Assembly: GCA_944386195.1 (NCBI GenBank)
Contig: CALXAD010000009.1
Location: 1-58,523, forward strand
Reading direction: 5' to 3'
Length of the DNA stretch: 58,523 nt
Origin: an uncultured Clostridia bacterium
Lineage (GTDB): Bacteria; Bacillota; Clostridia; TANB77; CAG-508
Shown: positions 8,999 to 16,884 of the stretch, piece after piece
Position numbering within the stretch: the stretch's first letter is position 1
Layout: each line of letters starts with the position of its first letter
Translations under genes and position numbers: made by a program
Notes under the pieces: model-generated
Told to the model about the DNA's origin: nothing
The model's input: the letters and a program-made list of their open reading frames with translations, nothing else
The model's database searches: none

Positions 8999-10334
8999 TA
9001 TTTGGTTAGCACTTACTACTCCAAATATTGATTTATTAAATATAATAGCAATTCCTGCAACTTTACTTGAATATTTCATAATGATGTTGCTGTTCATATA
9101 TTTGGCTAATATATCATCCAATACAAAACAAAAAATAACATATATTATTTCTATGTCATTTATAAGTTTATTTACATTAATATTTATTCCTAATCCTTAT
9201 AATATTTTTATAAATTATCTTGTGAATATAGCACTAGAATATTTGATATTCAAACCAACTTTATTAAGAAGTCTTACTTGCAGTGTTATATCTTTGATAA
9301 TAATTAATTTACTAACTGCACTTATGATAAATCCATATATAACTTTATTAAATATTACTAGTAATGAATTAAATTCTATTCCTATCTATAGATTAGGATA
9401 TATAATTACAATTTACATTTTTGCATTTGCAATAGCTTTGTTGATTAAATATAAAAACATAAAATTAGACTTTTCAGGAGATGAATATTTAGATAAGAAA
9501 AATAAAGTAATAATTATTTTAAATTTACTTTTGGGAATATTTACAATTATAGTGCAATCTATAACTTTATTTTATTATGTAGATAAACTACCAGTTATCA
9601 TTACTTTCTTAAGCTTTATTTCTTTACTTGCTTATTTTGCAGTTAGTATTTATAGTTTAACTAGAATATTAAAACTTATATTAACAACAAAGAAACTTAA
9701 AAGTGAAGAAGAATATAATAGAAGCTTAAGAATTTTACATGATAGTGTTAGAGGTTTTAAGCATGATTTTGATAATATTGTAACAACTATTGGTGGTTAT
9801 ATAAAAACAAATGATATGGAAGGATTAAAAGATTACTATAATGAACTTGAAGATGATTGTCAAAGAGTAAATAACTTATATTTGCTGAATCCAGAAGTTA
9901 TTAATAATGATGGTATTTATAATTTACTTACTAAAAAATATCAAGAAGCAAGTAATAAAGGTCTAAAAGTAAATATGTCATTTCTTTTAGATTTTAGTAA
10001 ATTACATATGAAAATATATGAATTTGCAAGAATTTTAGGAATACTTTTAGATAATGCAATTGATGCTAGTTCTGAATGTGATGAAAAAATTATCAACTTA
10101 GATTTTAGAGATGATACAAAAAATTCAAGACAATTAATTATAGTTGAAAACACATATAAAGATAAAAATGTCGATACTGAAAAAATTTTTGAAAAAGGAA
10201 CTACAAGTAAAGAAAATCATTCTGGAATAGGACTATTTGAAGTAAGAAAATTAATAAAGAAAAACAACAATCTTAATATATTTACTTCAAAAACTGATAA
10301 GTTCTTTCGTGAACAATTAGAAATTTATTATTAA
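8982..10334 (+). CDS. agrC: AgrC-like sensor histidine kinase
   Basis: A 450-residue membrane histidine kinase of the AgrC/GHKL family. The first 230 residues hold about six membrane helices, the peptide-sensing domain. The kinase core has the phospho-acceptor His261 in RGFKHDFDN, followed by a GHKL ATPase domain with the N box GILLDNAIDAS and the G box KENHSGIGLFEVRK. It overlaps agrA by 17 bp, so the two are translated together. It is the presumed receptor for the AgrD peptide encoded convergently. Confidence 0.9.
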   Translation: MEILNNIWLALTTPNIDLLNIIAIPATLLEYFIMMLLFIYLANISSNTKQKITYIISMSFISLFTLIFIPNPYNIFINYLVNIALEYLIFKPTLLRSLTCSVISLIIINLLTALMINPYITLLNITSNELNSIPIYRLGYIITIYIFAFAIALLIKYKNIKLDFSGDEYLDKKNKVIIILNLLLGIFTIIVQSITLFYYVDKLPVIITFLSFISLLAYFAVSIYSLTRILKLILTTKKLKSEEEYNRSLRILHDSVRGFKHDFDNIVTTIGGYIKTNDMEGLKDYYNELEDDCQRVNNLYLLNPEVINNDGIYNLLTKKYQEASNKGLKVNMSFLLDFSKLHMKIYEFARILGILLDNAIDASSECDEKIINLDFRDDTKNSRQLIIVENTYKDKNVDTEKIFEKGTTSKENHSGIGLFEVRKLIKKNNNLNIFTSKTDKFFREQLEIYY

Positions 10335-10368
10335 AAAAGAAAGTAGGAAAAAATCTACTTTCTTTTTT
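10333..10368. terminator. Terminator between agrC and agrD
   Basis: A long perfect stem (aaaaaagaaagtag / ctactttctttttt) directly after agrC, with A- and T-runs on either side. It can terminate both converging agr transcripts. Confidence 0.8.
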
Positions 10369-10443
10369 CTCTTTTGGGATTGTATGTATAACCATTAAGT
10401 ATTTTATTGGCAAAAATATTTAATTCTTACCAATATATTTTTA

Positions 10444-10563
10444 TTAATCTTTTTTAATCATGCATTTTGGCATTTTGGGTTGATGGAATATTGCTATAGC
10501 AAAACAAGCTGTGTTTGTTGCTTTAGCATATTTTTCTGCTGTTTTTGCTAAAAATTTTAACAT
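10444..10563 (-). CDS. agrD: AgrD cyclic peptide pheromone precursor
   Basis: A 39-residue AgrD. It has a basic amphipathic N-terminal leader (MLKFLAKTAEKYAKA), a central region with the thiolactone-forming cysteine (TNTACFAIAIFHQ; Cys20) and the C-terminal recognition tail beginning QPKMPK. This is the classic cyclic lactone autoinducer layout. The start has a very strong AAGGAGGAG site. It lies directly downstream of agrB on the same strand. AgrB would cut it and close the Cys20 ring. The exact mature peptide cannot be read from sequence. A second cysteine (Cys34) in the tail is unusual. Confidence 0.85.
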   Translation of the reverse strand: MLKFLAKTAEKYAKATNTACFAIAIFHQPKMPKCMIKKD

Positions 10564-10630
10564 TTTAATCTCCTCCTTAGAAAAATTTATTTATATAAAA
10601 ATATACCGGCATATTTTATATCAAAATAAT

Positions 10631-11248
10631 TTAAGTTGAAGCATTTCCATATACTTCATAACCATATTTAGTATTTGTTAGCCTATATGCTACTTTTGTA
10701 ATAGTTAATGTCTGTAAAAAGTTTGCAAGTATTAAAATATTTGAAATCATTTGATTATCTACAATTAAAGCAATAAACATTCCTAAGGAAAATGTTATAA
10801 ATGAAACTATCTGTTTTTTTCTTCTTACTTTTTTCTCTAATATTGGAACTGACTCAGTATCTGCTGGTGCATATAATTTTATCATAAACATTCCAAATAT
10901 CCATATTAAAATTATTGTTATATATTTTATTACTCCTGTTAATTCAAAATATTGTGAAACTAGTGGTATTAAACAATAGAAAGCTGTTGTAAGTAAAATA
11001 CATCCTAAATGTGTTTTTAAATGTACGCCTCCTGATGCTCCTTTATACAAAAACATAGCAATAAATGTAAATACTGTCCATTTAAAAATTCCTAATAAAT
11101 ATGCTATTATAAATACTAAAAATATTTTGGGAATTTCACCTATTATATTTTGAAGCCCATAATTTATTACTTCAGCTTTTTCATCATCTACTTCTGGCAT
11201 TTCTTTTCGTATTCTATTGGTTAAAAATGTACAGATTTTATCTAACAT
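10631..11248 (-). CDS. agrB: AgrB peptide-processing membrane endopeptidase
   Basis: AgrB, the membrane cysteine protease that cuts AgrD and forms the cyclic thiolactone. The 205-residue protein has the amphipathic N-terminus, several membrane helices and the catalytic pair His76 and Cys83 in ASGGVHLKTHLGC. agrD follows it on the same strand, and the agrA-agrC operon converges on the pair, which completes the signalling circuit. All four parts are intact. Confidence 0.92.
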   Translation of the reverse strand: MLDKICTFLTNRIRKEMPEVDDEKAEVINYGLQNIIGEIPKIFLVFIIAYLLGIFKWTVFTFIAMFLYKGASGGVHLKTHLGCILLTTAFYCLIPLVSQYFELTGVIKYITIILIWIFGMFMIKLYAPADTESVPILEKKVRRKKQIVSFITFSLGMFIALIVDNQMISNILILANFLQTLTITKVAYRLTNTKYGYEVYGNAST

Positions 11249-11395
11249 CTTCCCACCTCTTCATTTCCTTAAAAATATTATCACTTATTTAAAAAATTTC
11301 ATTAGTTCTTTTATGAAAATATATTTTTCTTTTACAAAATTCACCATCTTAAAATTTCATATAGGATTTTAATATTTTTATAAAAAAAGAATATA

Positions 11396-11430
11396 AAAAG
11401 TGAGAAAATTTTAAAATCATTTTCTCACTT
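11396..11430 (-). terminator. Terminator of glmS
   Basis: The inverted repeat aagtgagaaaat / attttctcactt just after the glmS stop is followed on the minus strand by a T-rich tract. Confidence 0.75.
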
Positions 11431-11437
11431 AAAATAA

Positions 11438-13276
11438 TTATTCAACTGTAACTGATTTAGCTAAATTTCTTGGTTTATCTACATCTAAACCTTTTTCTTT
11501 TGATATATAATATGATAATAATTGTAACGGTACAACTGATAATATTGGTGATACAAAAGGACTTGTTTCTGGTATATGTACTACTGTATCAAACATTTTA
11601 TCATCTACTTTTTGGTTTGTAACAACTAATGTTTTTGCTCCTCTTGTAATTACTTCTTGAATATTGCTTACAGTTTTTTCAACTAATTCTGGGTCTGTCA
11701 TAATACTTATAACTGTTATTCCATTTTCTATTAAAGCAATTGGACCATGTTTTAATTCTCCTGCTGGATAACTATCTGCGTGTATATATGAGATTTCTTT
11801 TAATTTTAATGCTGATTCTCTTGCTACTGTTTCATCAATTCCTCTTCCTAAGAAAAATACATCTTTTTCTTGGTAAATTCTATGTCCAAATTCTCTTACT
11901 TGTTCATCTGTTTTTAAAACTTCTTCTACTTTTTTAGGTAATTCTATAATTTCTTTTTTCAAATCGTCTACTTCTTTTTTAGAAACACCTAATGTTTCTG
12001 CAAAATATATTGTAAGTAATGCAAGTAATACAACTTGTGAAGTATATGCTTTAGTTGAAGCAACTGCAATTTCTGGTCCTGCATGTGTATATATTGAATA
12101 ATCTGCTTCTCTTGTAATAGAGCTTCCTATTACATTAGTTATTGCAAGTGTTCTTGCTTTTTTCTTTCTTGAAAGTTTTAATGCTGCTATAGTATCTGCT
12201 GTTTCTCCTGATTGAGAAATAAAAACACATAATGTTTTATCATCTATTATAGGGTCTCTATATCTAAATTCTGATGCGATATCAACTTCTGTAGGAATCT
12301 TACAAAGTTTTTCTAACATAACTTTTCCTGCTAATCCTGCATGCATTGCAGTACCACAAGCAACTAAATATATTTTATTTACACCTTGTAAATATTCTTT
12401 AGTAAATTTTAATTCTTCAAAATCACATTTAGAACCTTCATTTAGTTTTGCTCCTATTGTTTCACGAATAGCTGTTGGCTGTTCATGAATTTCTTTTAAC
12501 ATATAATCTTCATAACCCTCTTTTTCTGCACTTGCTGCATCCCATTCTATTACTTGAACTCTTTTTTCAACTGGATTTAAATCAATATCATAAAATTTGA
12601 TACCATCTCTTGATAGTAAAGCAAATTCTAAGTCATTTAAAAGATAAAAATCTTTAGTAAAAGAAAGTATTGCTGGAATATCTGAAGAAATGTAACATTC
12701 TCCATCTCCTTTTCCTATTACTAATGGGCTATCTTTTCTTACAACAACCATATGGTCTTTATCATATTTTGAAATTACTTCTATTGCAAAACTTCCTTTT
12801 AAATCCTTACATGCTTTATTTACTGCTCTTAATAATTTCATATCATCATTTTTAGTATCTTTATTATAATAATAATGAATTAAATTTGGTATAACCTCTG
12901 TATCTGTTTGTGAATAAAATTTATATCCATTATCTGTTAAAAATTTTCTAAGTTCATTATAATTTTCAATAATACCATTATGAACTACACTAAAAGATTC
13001 TGAATTATCTACATGAGGATGTGAGTTTTCCTTTGATGGTTTTCCATGTGTTGCCCATCTTGTATGAGCAATTCCAATTGTTCCTTTTAAATCATTAATT
13101 CCTGGTATATTATATAAATTTTTTACTCTTCCTTTGTCTTTCATTACAGTAAGTCCTTCATCTTCTAAAGTTGCTATTCCTGCTGAGTCATAACCTCTGT
13201 ACTCTAATCTTAAAAGTCCATTAATAAGAATAGGACTTGCTTTTTTTGTTCCTATATAACCTACAATTCCACACAT
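11438..13276 (-). CDS. glmS: Glutamine-fructose-6-phosphate aminotransferase
   Basis: GlmS makes glucosamine-6-phosphate from fructose-6-phosphate and glutamine, the first step of UDP-GlcNAc synthesis for cell wall. At 612 residues it has the usual length. The Ntn amidotransferase domain begins with the nucleophile Cys2 (MCGIVGYIG), and two SIS sugar-isomerase domains follow (VACGTAMHAG, FISQSGETADT, then FLGRGID). It ends in the typical DKPRNLAKSVTVE. It is preceded by a glmS ribozyme, so product-dependent mRNA cleavage should control it. Confidence 0.97.
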   Translation of the reverse strand: MCGIVGYIGTKKASPILINGLLRLEYRGYDSAGIATLEDEGLTVMKDKGRVKNLYNIPGINDLKGTIGIAHTRWATHGKPSKENSHPHVDNSESFSVVHNGIIENYNELRKFLTDNGYKFYSQTDTEVIPNLIHYYYNKDTKNDDMKLLRAVNKACKDLKGSFAIEVISKYDKDHMVVVRKDSPLVIGKGDGECYISSDIPAILSFTKDFYLLNDLEFALLSRDGIKFYDIDLNPVEKRVQVIEWDAASAEKEGYEDYMLKEIHEQPTAIRETIGAKLNEGSKCDFEELKFTKEYLQGVNKIYLVACGTAMHAGLAGKVMLEKLCKIPTEVDIASEFRYRDPIIDDKTLCVFISQSGETADTIAALKLSRKKKARTLAITNVIGSSITREADYSIYTHAGPEIAVASTKAYTSQVVLLALLTIYFAETLGVSKKEVDDLKKEIIELPKKVEEVLKTDEQVREFGHRIYQEKDVFFLGRGIDETVARESALKLKEISYIHADSYPAGELKHGPIALIENGITVISIMTDPELVEKTVSNIQEVITRGAKTLVVTNQKVDDKMFDTVVHIPETSPFVSPILSVVPLQLLSYYISKEKGLDVDKPRNLAKSVTVE

Positions 13277-13354
13277 ATTGTATGTACCTCCTTAAAAAAT
13301 TAATTTTATATGGAATTGAAAGTATGCAAAAATAAGCTTAATTGCACTAACCTT

Positions 13355-13487
13355 TGTTATAATATTGCTATTATTTTTTTATTAGCACTTTGACTTTAAG
13401 CAATAGCCACTAGAGCACCCGCCGAATTTTTCGATAACTCTAGACCTCGTCAACTTTATTATAAAAGTTCTGGCGCTTGATTTAAAA
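13355..13487 (-). ncRNA. glmS ribozyme
   Basis: Reading the minus strand, the leader of glmS carries the conserved ribozyme blocks in order: AAGCGCCAGAACT (cleavage just before the GCGCC), AGTTGACGAGGT, TTATCGAAAAATTCGGCGG, then the GC-poor P3/P4 stems. Binding of glucosamine-6-phosphate induces self-cleavage and mRNA decay, giving feedback control of glmS. The ends are approximate. It fills most of the 374-bp gap between glmS and mtnN. Confidence 0.92.
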
Positions 13488-13594
13488 TTCTACTCCTTTC
13501 TTCTTATTTTTATTTGCATTTCTTTCAATTTACTTTATTATATTAACTTAAAATAAAAAAAGTTGCAAGTATAATGTAAAAAAATATCAAAATA

Positions 13595-13623
13595 TTGAAT
13601 AAAATTAATATTTATTATATAAT
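13595..13623 (+). promoter_or_regulatory. SigA-type promoter for mtnN
   Basis: TTGAAT, a 17-bp spacer and TATAAT end 27 bp before the mtnN start codon. Confidence 0.55.
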
Positions 13624-13650
13624 AAGAGCCAATTAAAAGGGAGTGATTTT

Positions 13651-14352
13651 ATGCAAAAAATAGGTATTATAGTTGCTATGGAAGAAGAGGAAGAAGCAAT
13701 TGAAGAATTAATGAAAGATATTTCAAAAGAAGAAGTTTATAATTTAACTTTTTGCAAAGGAAAAATACAAAATCAAAAATGTGTATTGGTTCAAAGTGGT
13801 ATCGGAAAAGTAAATGCTGCAAGAACTACTCAAATTATGATAGATAAATATAAAGTAAATACTGTTATAAATGTTGGTGCTGCTGGCTCTATTAATGGTC
13901 TTTTAAATATTGGTGACGTTTTAATTGGAAAACAAGTTGTCCAACATGATTTCGATATTACAGCTTTTGGTCATAGTAAAGGTTTTATAACAGGAATAGG
14001 AAATTCAATAGAATGTGACCCTATATTTATTGAAAATATTCAAAATCTTCTAAAAAATAATTCAGATTCTGATTATAAAATAAAATTAGGAATAGTTGCT
14101 ACAGGCGATATTTTCTGTGAAGATGCTTCACTTAAAGACCAAATAAGAGCAAATTTTGATGCTGATGTTGTAGATATGGAATGTGGTGCAATTGGTCAAG
14201 TTTGCTATTTAGATGATGTTCCTTTTTCTGTAATTAGGACAATCTCTGACACTCCAAATGGCAGTAATGCATCAACTTTTGATGATAATTTAGAATCTGC
14301 TTCTAAAAAATGTGCTGATATTTTAAATAAATATTTGAAAACACTTGAATAA
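13651..14352 (+). CDS. mtnN: 5'-methylthioadenosine/SAH nucleosidase
   Basis: Cleaves the adenine from methylthioadenosine and S-adenosylhomocysteine, recycling by-products of SAM-dependent reactions. The 233-residue protein matches the family length. It shows the start GIIVAMEEE, the phosphorylase-fold block NVGAAGSI, the substrate-binding VVDMECGAIGQVC and the catalytic Asp region RTISDTPNG. The start has an AAGGGAGTG site. The diaminopentanoate dehydrogenase gene follows after 42 bp, probably in one operon. Confidence 0.95.
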   Translation: MQKIGIIVAMEEEEEAIEELMKDISKEEVYNLTFCKGKIQNQKCVLVQSGIGKVNAARTTQIMIDKYKVNTVINVGAAGSINGLLNIGDVLIGKQVVQHDFDITAFGHSKGFITGIGNSIECDPIFIENIQNLLKNNSDSDYKIKLGIVATGDIFCEDASLKDQIRANFDADVVDMECGAIGQVCYLDDVPFSVIRTISDTPNGSNASTFDDNLESASKKCADILNKYLKTLE

Positions 14353-14394
14353 AAATGTAAATTTGGTAAAAAATTTATATAAAGGAGTGGTTTT

Positions 14395-15453
14395 ATGCAA
14401 GGAAAAATTAAAGTTGTTCAATATGGTGTTGGCAAAATGAGTGTATATACTATGAGATATGTTTATGAAAAAGGTGGAGAAATTGTAGGTGCAATTGATA
14501 TTAATCCTGATATAATAGGAAAAGATATTGGTGAAATAATAGGAACTGAAAATAAAGGAGTTAAAGTTGTTTCTGCCAATAATGCTGAAGAAACGCTAAA
14601 ACAAACTAAACCAGATATTGTAATTGTAACTACTATGAGTTTAATTTCTGAAACCTATGAACCTCTTATGTTATGTGCAAAACTTGGAATTAATGCTATT
14701 ACTACTTGTGAAGAAGCTTTTTTCCCTATGAATTCTAATCCATCTATAACTAAAGAATTAGATGAAACAGCCAAGAAAACAGGTTGTACAATTACAGGAA
14801 GTGGATACCAAGATATTTATTGGGGACAATTAATTACAAGTATTGCTGGTTCTACTCAAAGTATCAAAAAAATAAAAGGAAGTTCTAGTTATAATGTAGA
14901 AGATTATGGTATTGCTTTAGCTAAAGCTCATGGAGCTGGATTAACATTAGAAGAATTTGATAAACAAGTAGCTTCTGTTGATAAAATTTCTGATGAAGAA
15001 AGACAAGAAATAATCAATAAAGGTGAATATCTACCATCTTATATGTGGAATGTTAATGGTTGGTTATGTGATAAATTAGGTTTAACTATTAAATCTCAAA
15101 CTCAAAAAACAATTCCTCAAACATATAAAGAAGACCTTCATTCAAATACATTAGGTATGAATATAAAGGCTGGAAATGCTACAGGAATGAGTGCTATTGT
15201 TACAACTGAAACTGATGAAGGAATTACAATAGAATCTGAATGTATTGGTAAAGTATATTCTAAAGATGATTTTGATAAAAATGAATGGACAATTGAAGGT
15301 GAACCTAACACTACTTTAGTAATAAACAGACCTTCTACTGTTGAACTTACTTGTGCTTCTATTGTAAATAGAATTCCTGATGTTATAAATGCTAAACCTG
15401 GTTATGTACCTACTTCACAAATGGGAGATTTAACTTATAAAAAAAGTTTATAA
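14395..15453 (+). CDS. ord: 2,4-diaminopentanoate dehydrogenase
   Basis: A 352-residue member of the dihydrodipicolinate-reductase-like family. It best fits 2,4-diaminopentanoate dehydrogenase of the oxidative ornithine fermentation branch, which converts 2,4-diaminopentanoate to 2-amino-4-oxopentanoate with NAD(P). The N-terminal nucleotide-binding region (VVQYGVGKMSVYTMRY) and the CEEAFFP and GSGYQDIYWG blocks are typical. The rest of the ornithine pathway is not in this window. It follows mtnN and ends at a strong terminator. A related amino acid dehydrogenase remains possible. Confidence 0.8.
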   Translation: MQGKIKVVQYGVGKMSVYTMRYVYEKGGEIVGAIDINPDIIGKDIGEIIGTENKGVKVVSANNAEETLKQTKPDIVIVTTMSLISETYEPLMLCAKLGINAITTCEEAFFPMNSNPSITKELDETAKKTGCTITGSGYQDIYWGQLITSIAGSTQSIKKIKGSSSYNVEDYGIALAKAHGAGLTLEEFDKQVASVDKISDEERQEIINKGEYLPSYMWNVNGWLCDKLGLTIKSQTQKTIPQTYKEDLHSNTLGMNIKAGNATGMSAIVTTETDEGITIESECIGKVYSKDDFDKNEWTIEGEPNTTLVINRPSTVELTCASIVNRIPDVINAKPGYVPTSQMGDLTYKKSL

Positions 15454-15478
15454 AATTCTAAATTCTTAGAGCCAAACG

Positions 15479-15510
15479 AAAAAATCAAGTAAAACTACTT
15501 GATTTTTTTT
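15479..15510 (+). terminator. Terminator of the mtnN-ord operon
   Basis: Stem aaaatcaagta / tacttgatttt followed by a T-run. Confidence 0.8.
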
Positions 15511-15581
15511 ACATTTTATGTTAAAATAAATTTGTATTTTATAAAGTGAGGTGAAAACTTAAAGTAAACTTTAAGGTGTTT

Positions 15582-15905
15582 ATGAAAAAAACTGATTTAA
15601 CAAAAAGTAAAAAAACTGATTTTATGGGATTATTAAATTCTTTCTTTGGTTCTTCAGATGAACTAGAAGAAGAAAATAGAAATAATAGTGAAGAAATTAC
15701 ATGGAAAAATACATATAGTTCTATTATCGCAGAAACTAATAAAAGTATAGATAATCTAGAAAAAATGTTAGAACACAATGATAGAAAAATGGCTAAAAAA
15801 CGCAAAAAAGAAATTTCACTTGATGAAAAAGAGCCATCAAAAATTCTTGATGCTAAAGAACAATCTAGACAATCTATTAGTATTGATGAAGAAAGAGATA
15901 GATAA
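15582..15905 (+). CDS. Small charged hypothetical protein
   Basis: A 107-residue, highly charged and probably disordered or coiled-coil protein (SSDELEEENRNNSEEI, then DNLEKMLEHNDRKMAKKRKKE). It has no membrane segment or recognised domain. I use the ATG at 15582 after AAGGTG; a GTG two codons earlier is possible. It has its own terminator and stands between ord and tRNA-Met. Function unknown. Confidence 0.55.
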   Translation: MKKTDLTKSKKTDFMGLLNSFFGSSDELEEENRNNSEEITWKNTYSSIIAETNKSIDNLEKMLEHNDRKMAKKRKKEISLDEKEPSKILDAKEQSRQSISIDEERDR

Positions 15906-15937
15906 AATACAAGAATTTAAAAAATTCTTGTATTTTT
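15904..15937 (+). terminator. Terminator after the small charged protein gene
   Basis: Inverted repeat aaaatacaagaattt / aaattcttgtattttt with a T-run, directly after the stop codon. Confidence 0.75.
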
Positions 15938-15989
15938 ATCTTGACAAAAGGATAAACTATCAGTATAATAGTTATTGTCAATTTGATAT

Positions 15990-16066
15990 GGCGAAGTAGC
16001 TCAGTTGGCTAGAGCATTCGGTTCATACCCGAAGGGTCATGTGTTCGAATCACATCTTCGCTACCA
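15990..16066 (+). tRNA. tRNA-Met (CAT), elongator type
   Basis: A 77-nt cloverleaf with the CCA end encoded. The acceptor arms are GGCGAAG / CTTCGCT, the anticodon stem TTCGG / CCGAA and the loop TTCATAC with anticodon CAT at 16024-16026; the T arm contains GTTCGAATC. It lacks the three G-C pairs of an initiator, so it is elongator Met (or Ile2 if the C is lysidinylated). It is the only tRNA I see in the window, so it gives no direct information on CGG decoding. Confidence 0.93.
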
Positions 16067-16107
16067 AAAAAACTTGTAAATTTGAAATTAATTTACAAGT
16101 TTTTTTA
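16067..16107. terminator. Bidirectional terminator between tRNA-Met and bofA
   Basis: Inverted repeat aaaacttgtaaatt / aatttacaagtttt with flanking A- and T-runs. It serves the tRNA on the plus strand and bofA on the minus strand. Confidence 0.75.
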
Positions 16108-16108
16108 T

Positions 16109-16370
16109 TTACCCAACTAATAATTTTATTATAATAAGTAATACAACTCCAGGAAGTCCAAGAAGTCCGAATTAAAATACTTGTTAAAAAATTAAGACCT
16201 ATATGAAATCCAAAATTTGCACCTATTATATTAATAAAAAAAATAACTATCCCACCTAGAATAGAATTCAAAACTAATTTTAGAACTTTTTTAATAGGAA
16301 CAATAAAAAGTCTTCCAAATATGAAAATAAAACAAATACATGCTAAATAAGTAATAATATTAATATCCAT
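16109..16370 (-). CDS. bofA: Pro-sigma-K inhibitor BofA, read through a +1 frameshift
   Basis: BofA is a small membrane protein that holds the SpoIVFB protease inactive in the outer forespore membrane, timing sigma-K activation. The start at 16370 has a GGAG site. The zero frame keeps the conserved GANFGFHIGLNFLTSILI and then meets CGG. Skipping one C (complement of G16169) gives the family C-terminus GLLGLPGVV and a stop, for 86 residues, the usual size. Without the shift the tail is a polar, unrelated extension. The yaaL-like gene precedes it, as in Bacillus. Confidence 0.85.
16166..16172 (-). other. +1 frameshift site ATT-C-GGA in bofA
   Basis: Zero frame ATT-CGG-ACT. Omitting the C gives ATT-GGA and the conserved glycine-rich BofA C-terminus. 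Confidence 0.8.
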
Positions 16371-16438
16371 TTTATCAACTCCAAAATAATAATTTAAACT
16401 TATTACCATTTCTATGTTGAAAAATGGACAAATATTAC

Positions 16439-16726
16439 TTAAACAGCTTCTTCTGCTTCCATTAAAAATTTATATTGTTTATTACTTATCATATCAACTT
16501 CTATTCCCTTTTCTTTTGCTAATTTAGTTAAATAATCTAACTTGGCTTGATTTGCTTTTATTTGATAAACATAATAATCAACTAACCCCTCTTTAGCAAA
16601 CTCAAAATTTTTATTATCTAACTTTAATTCTTCTCTAGTTTTTATGATTGTTCTTATCAAATCCATTTCTTTTTCAATTTCATTTTTTTCAATTATTTTT
16701 TTCTCTCTTTGATACTGTTCTTGCAT
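16439..16726 (-). CDS. yaaL: DUF2508 (YaaL-like) protein
   Basis: A 95-residue helical protein resembling DUF2508/YaaL, the gene commonly found just upstream of bofA. Features include the C-terminal EEAV and the core EKEMDLIRTIIKTREELKL ... GLVDYYVYQIKANQAKLDYL. I prefer the ATG at 16726, with an AAAGGA site, over the one at 16747. The function is unknown. Context with bofA supports the assignment. Confidence 0.7.
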   Translation of the reverse strand: MQEQYQREKKIIEKNEIEKEMDLIRTIIKTREELKLDNKNFEFAKEGLVDYYVYQIKANQAKLDYLTKLAKEKGIEVDMISNKQYKFLMEAEEAV

Positions 16727-16884
16727 AAAATTTTCCTTTCTTTCCATTTATTTTATTTTTATTATATTCTATAGAAGATTTTTTATTCAAAAACTATATT
16801 ATTTTCTCCAAAATACTTGTTTTTTTCCAAAATTTATAGGATAATATATATGTATGATTTTAAATAAATGAAAGGGTTTTACGT

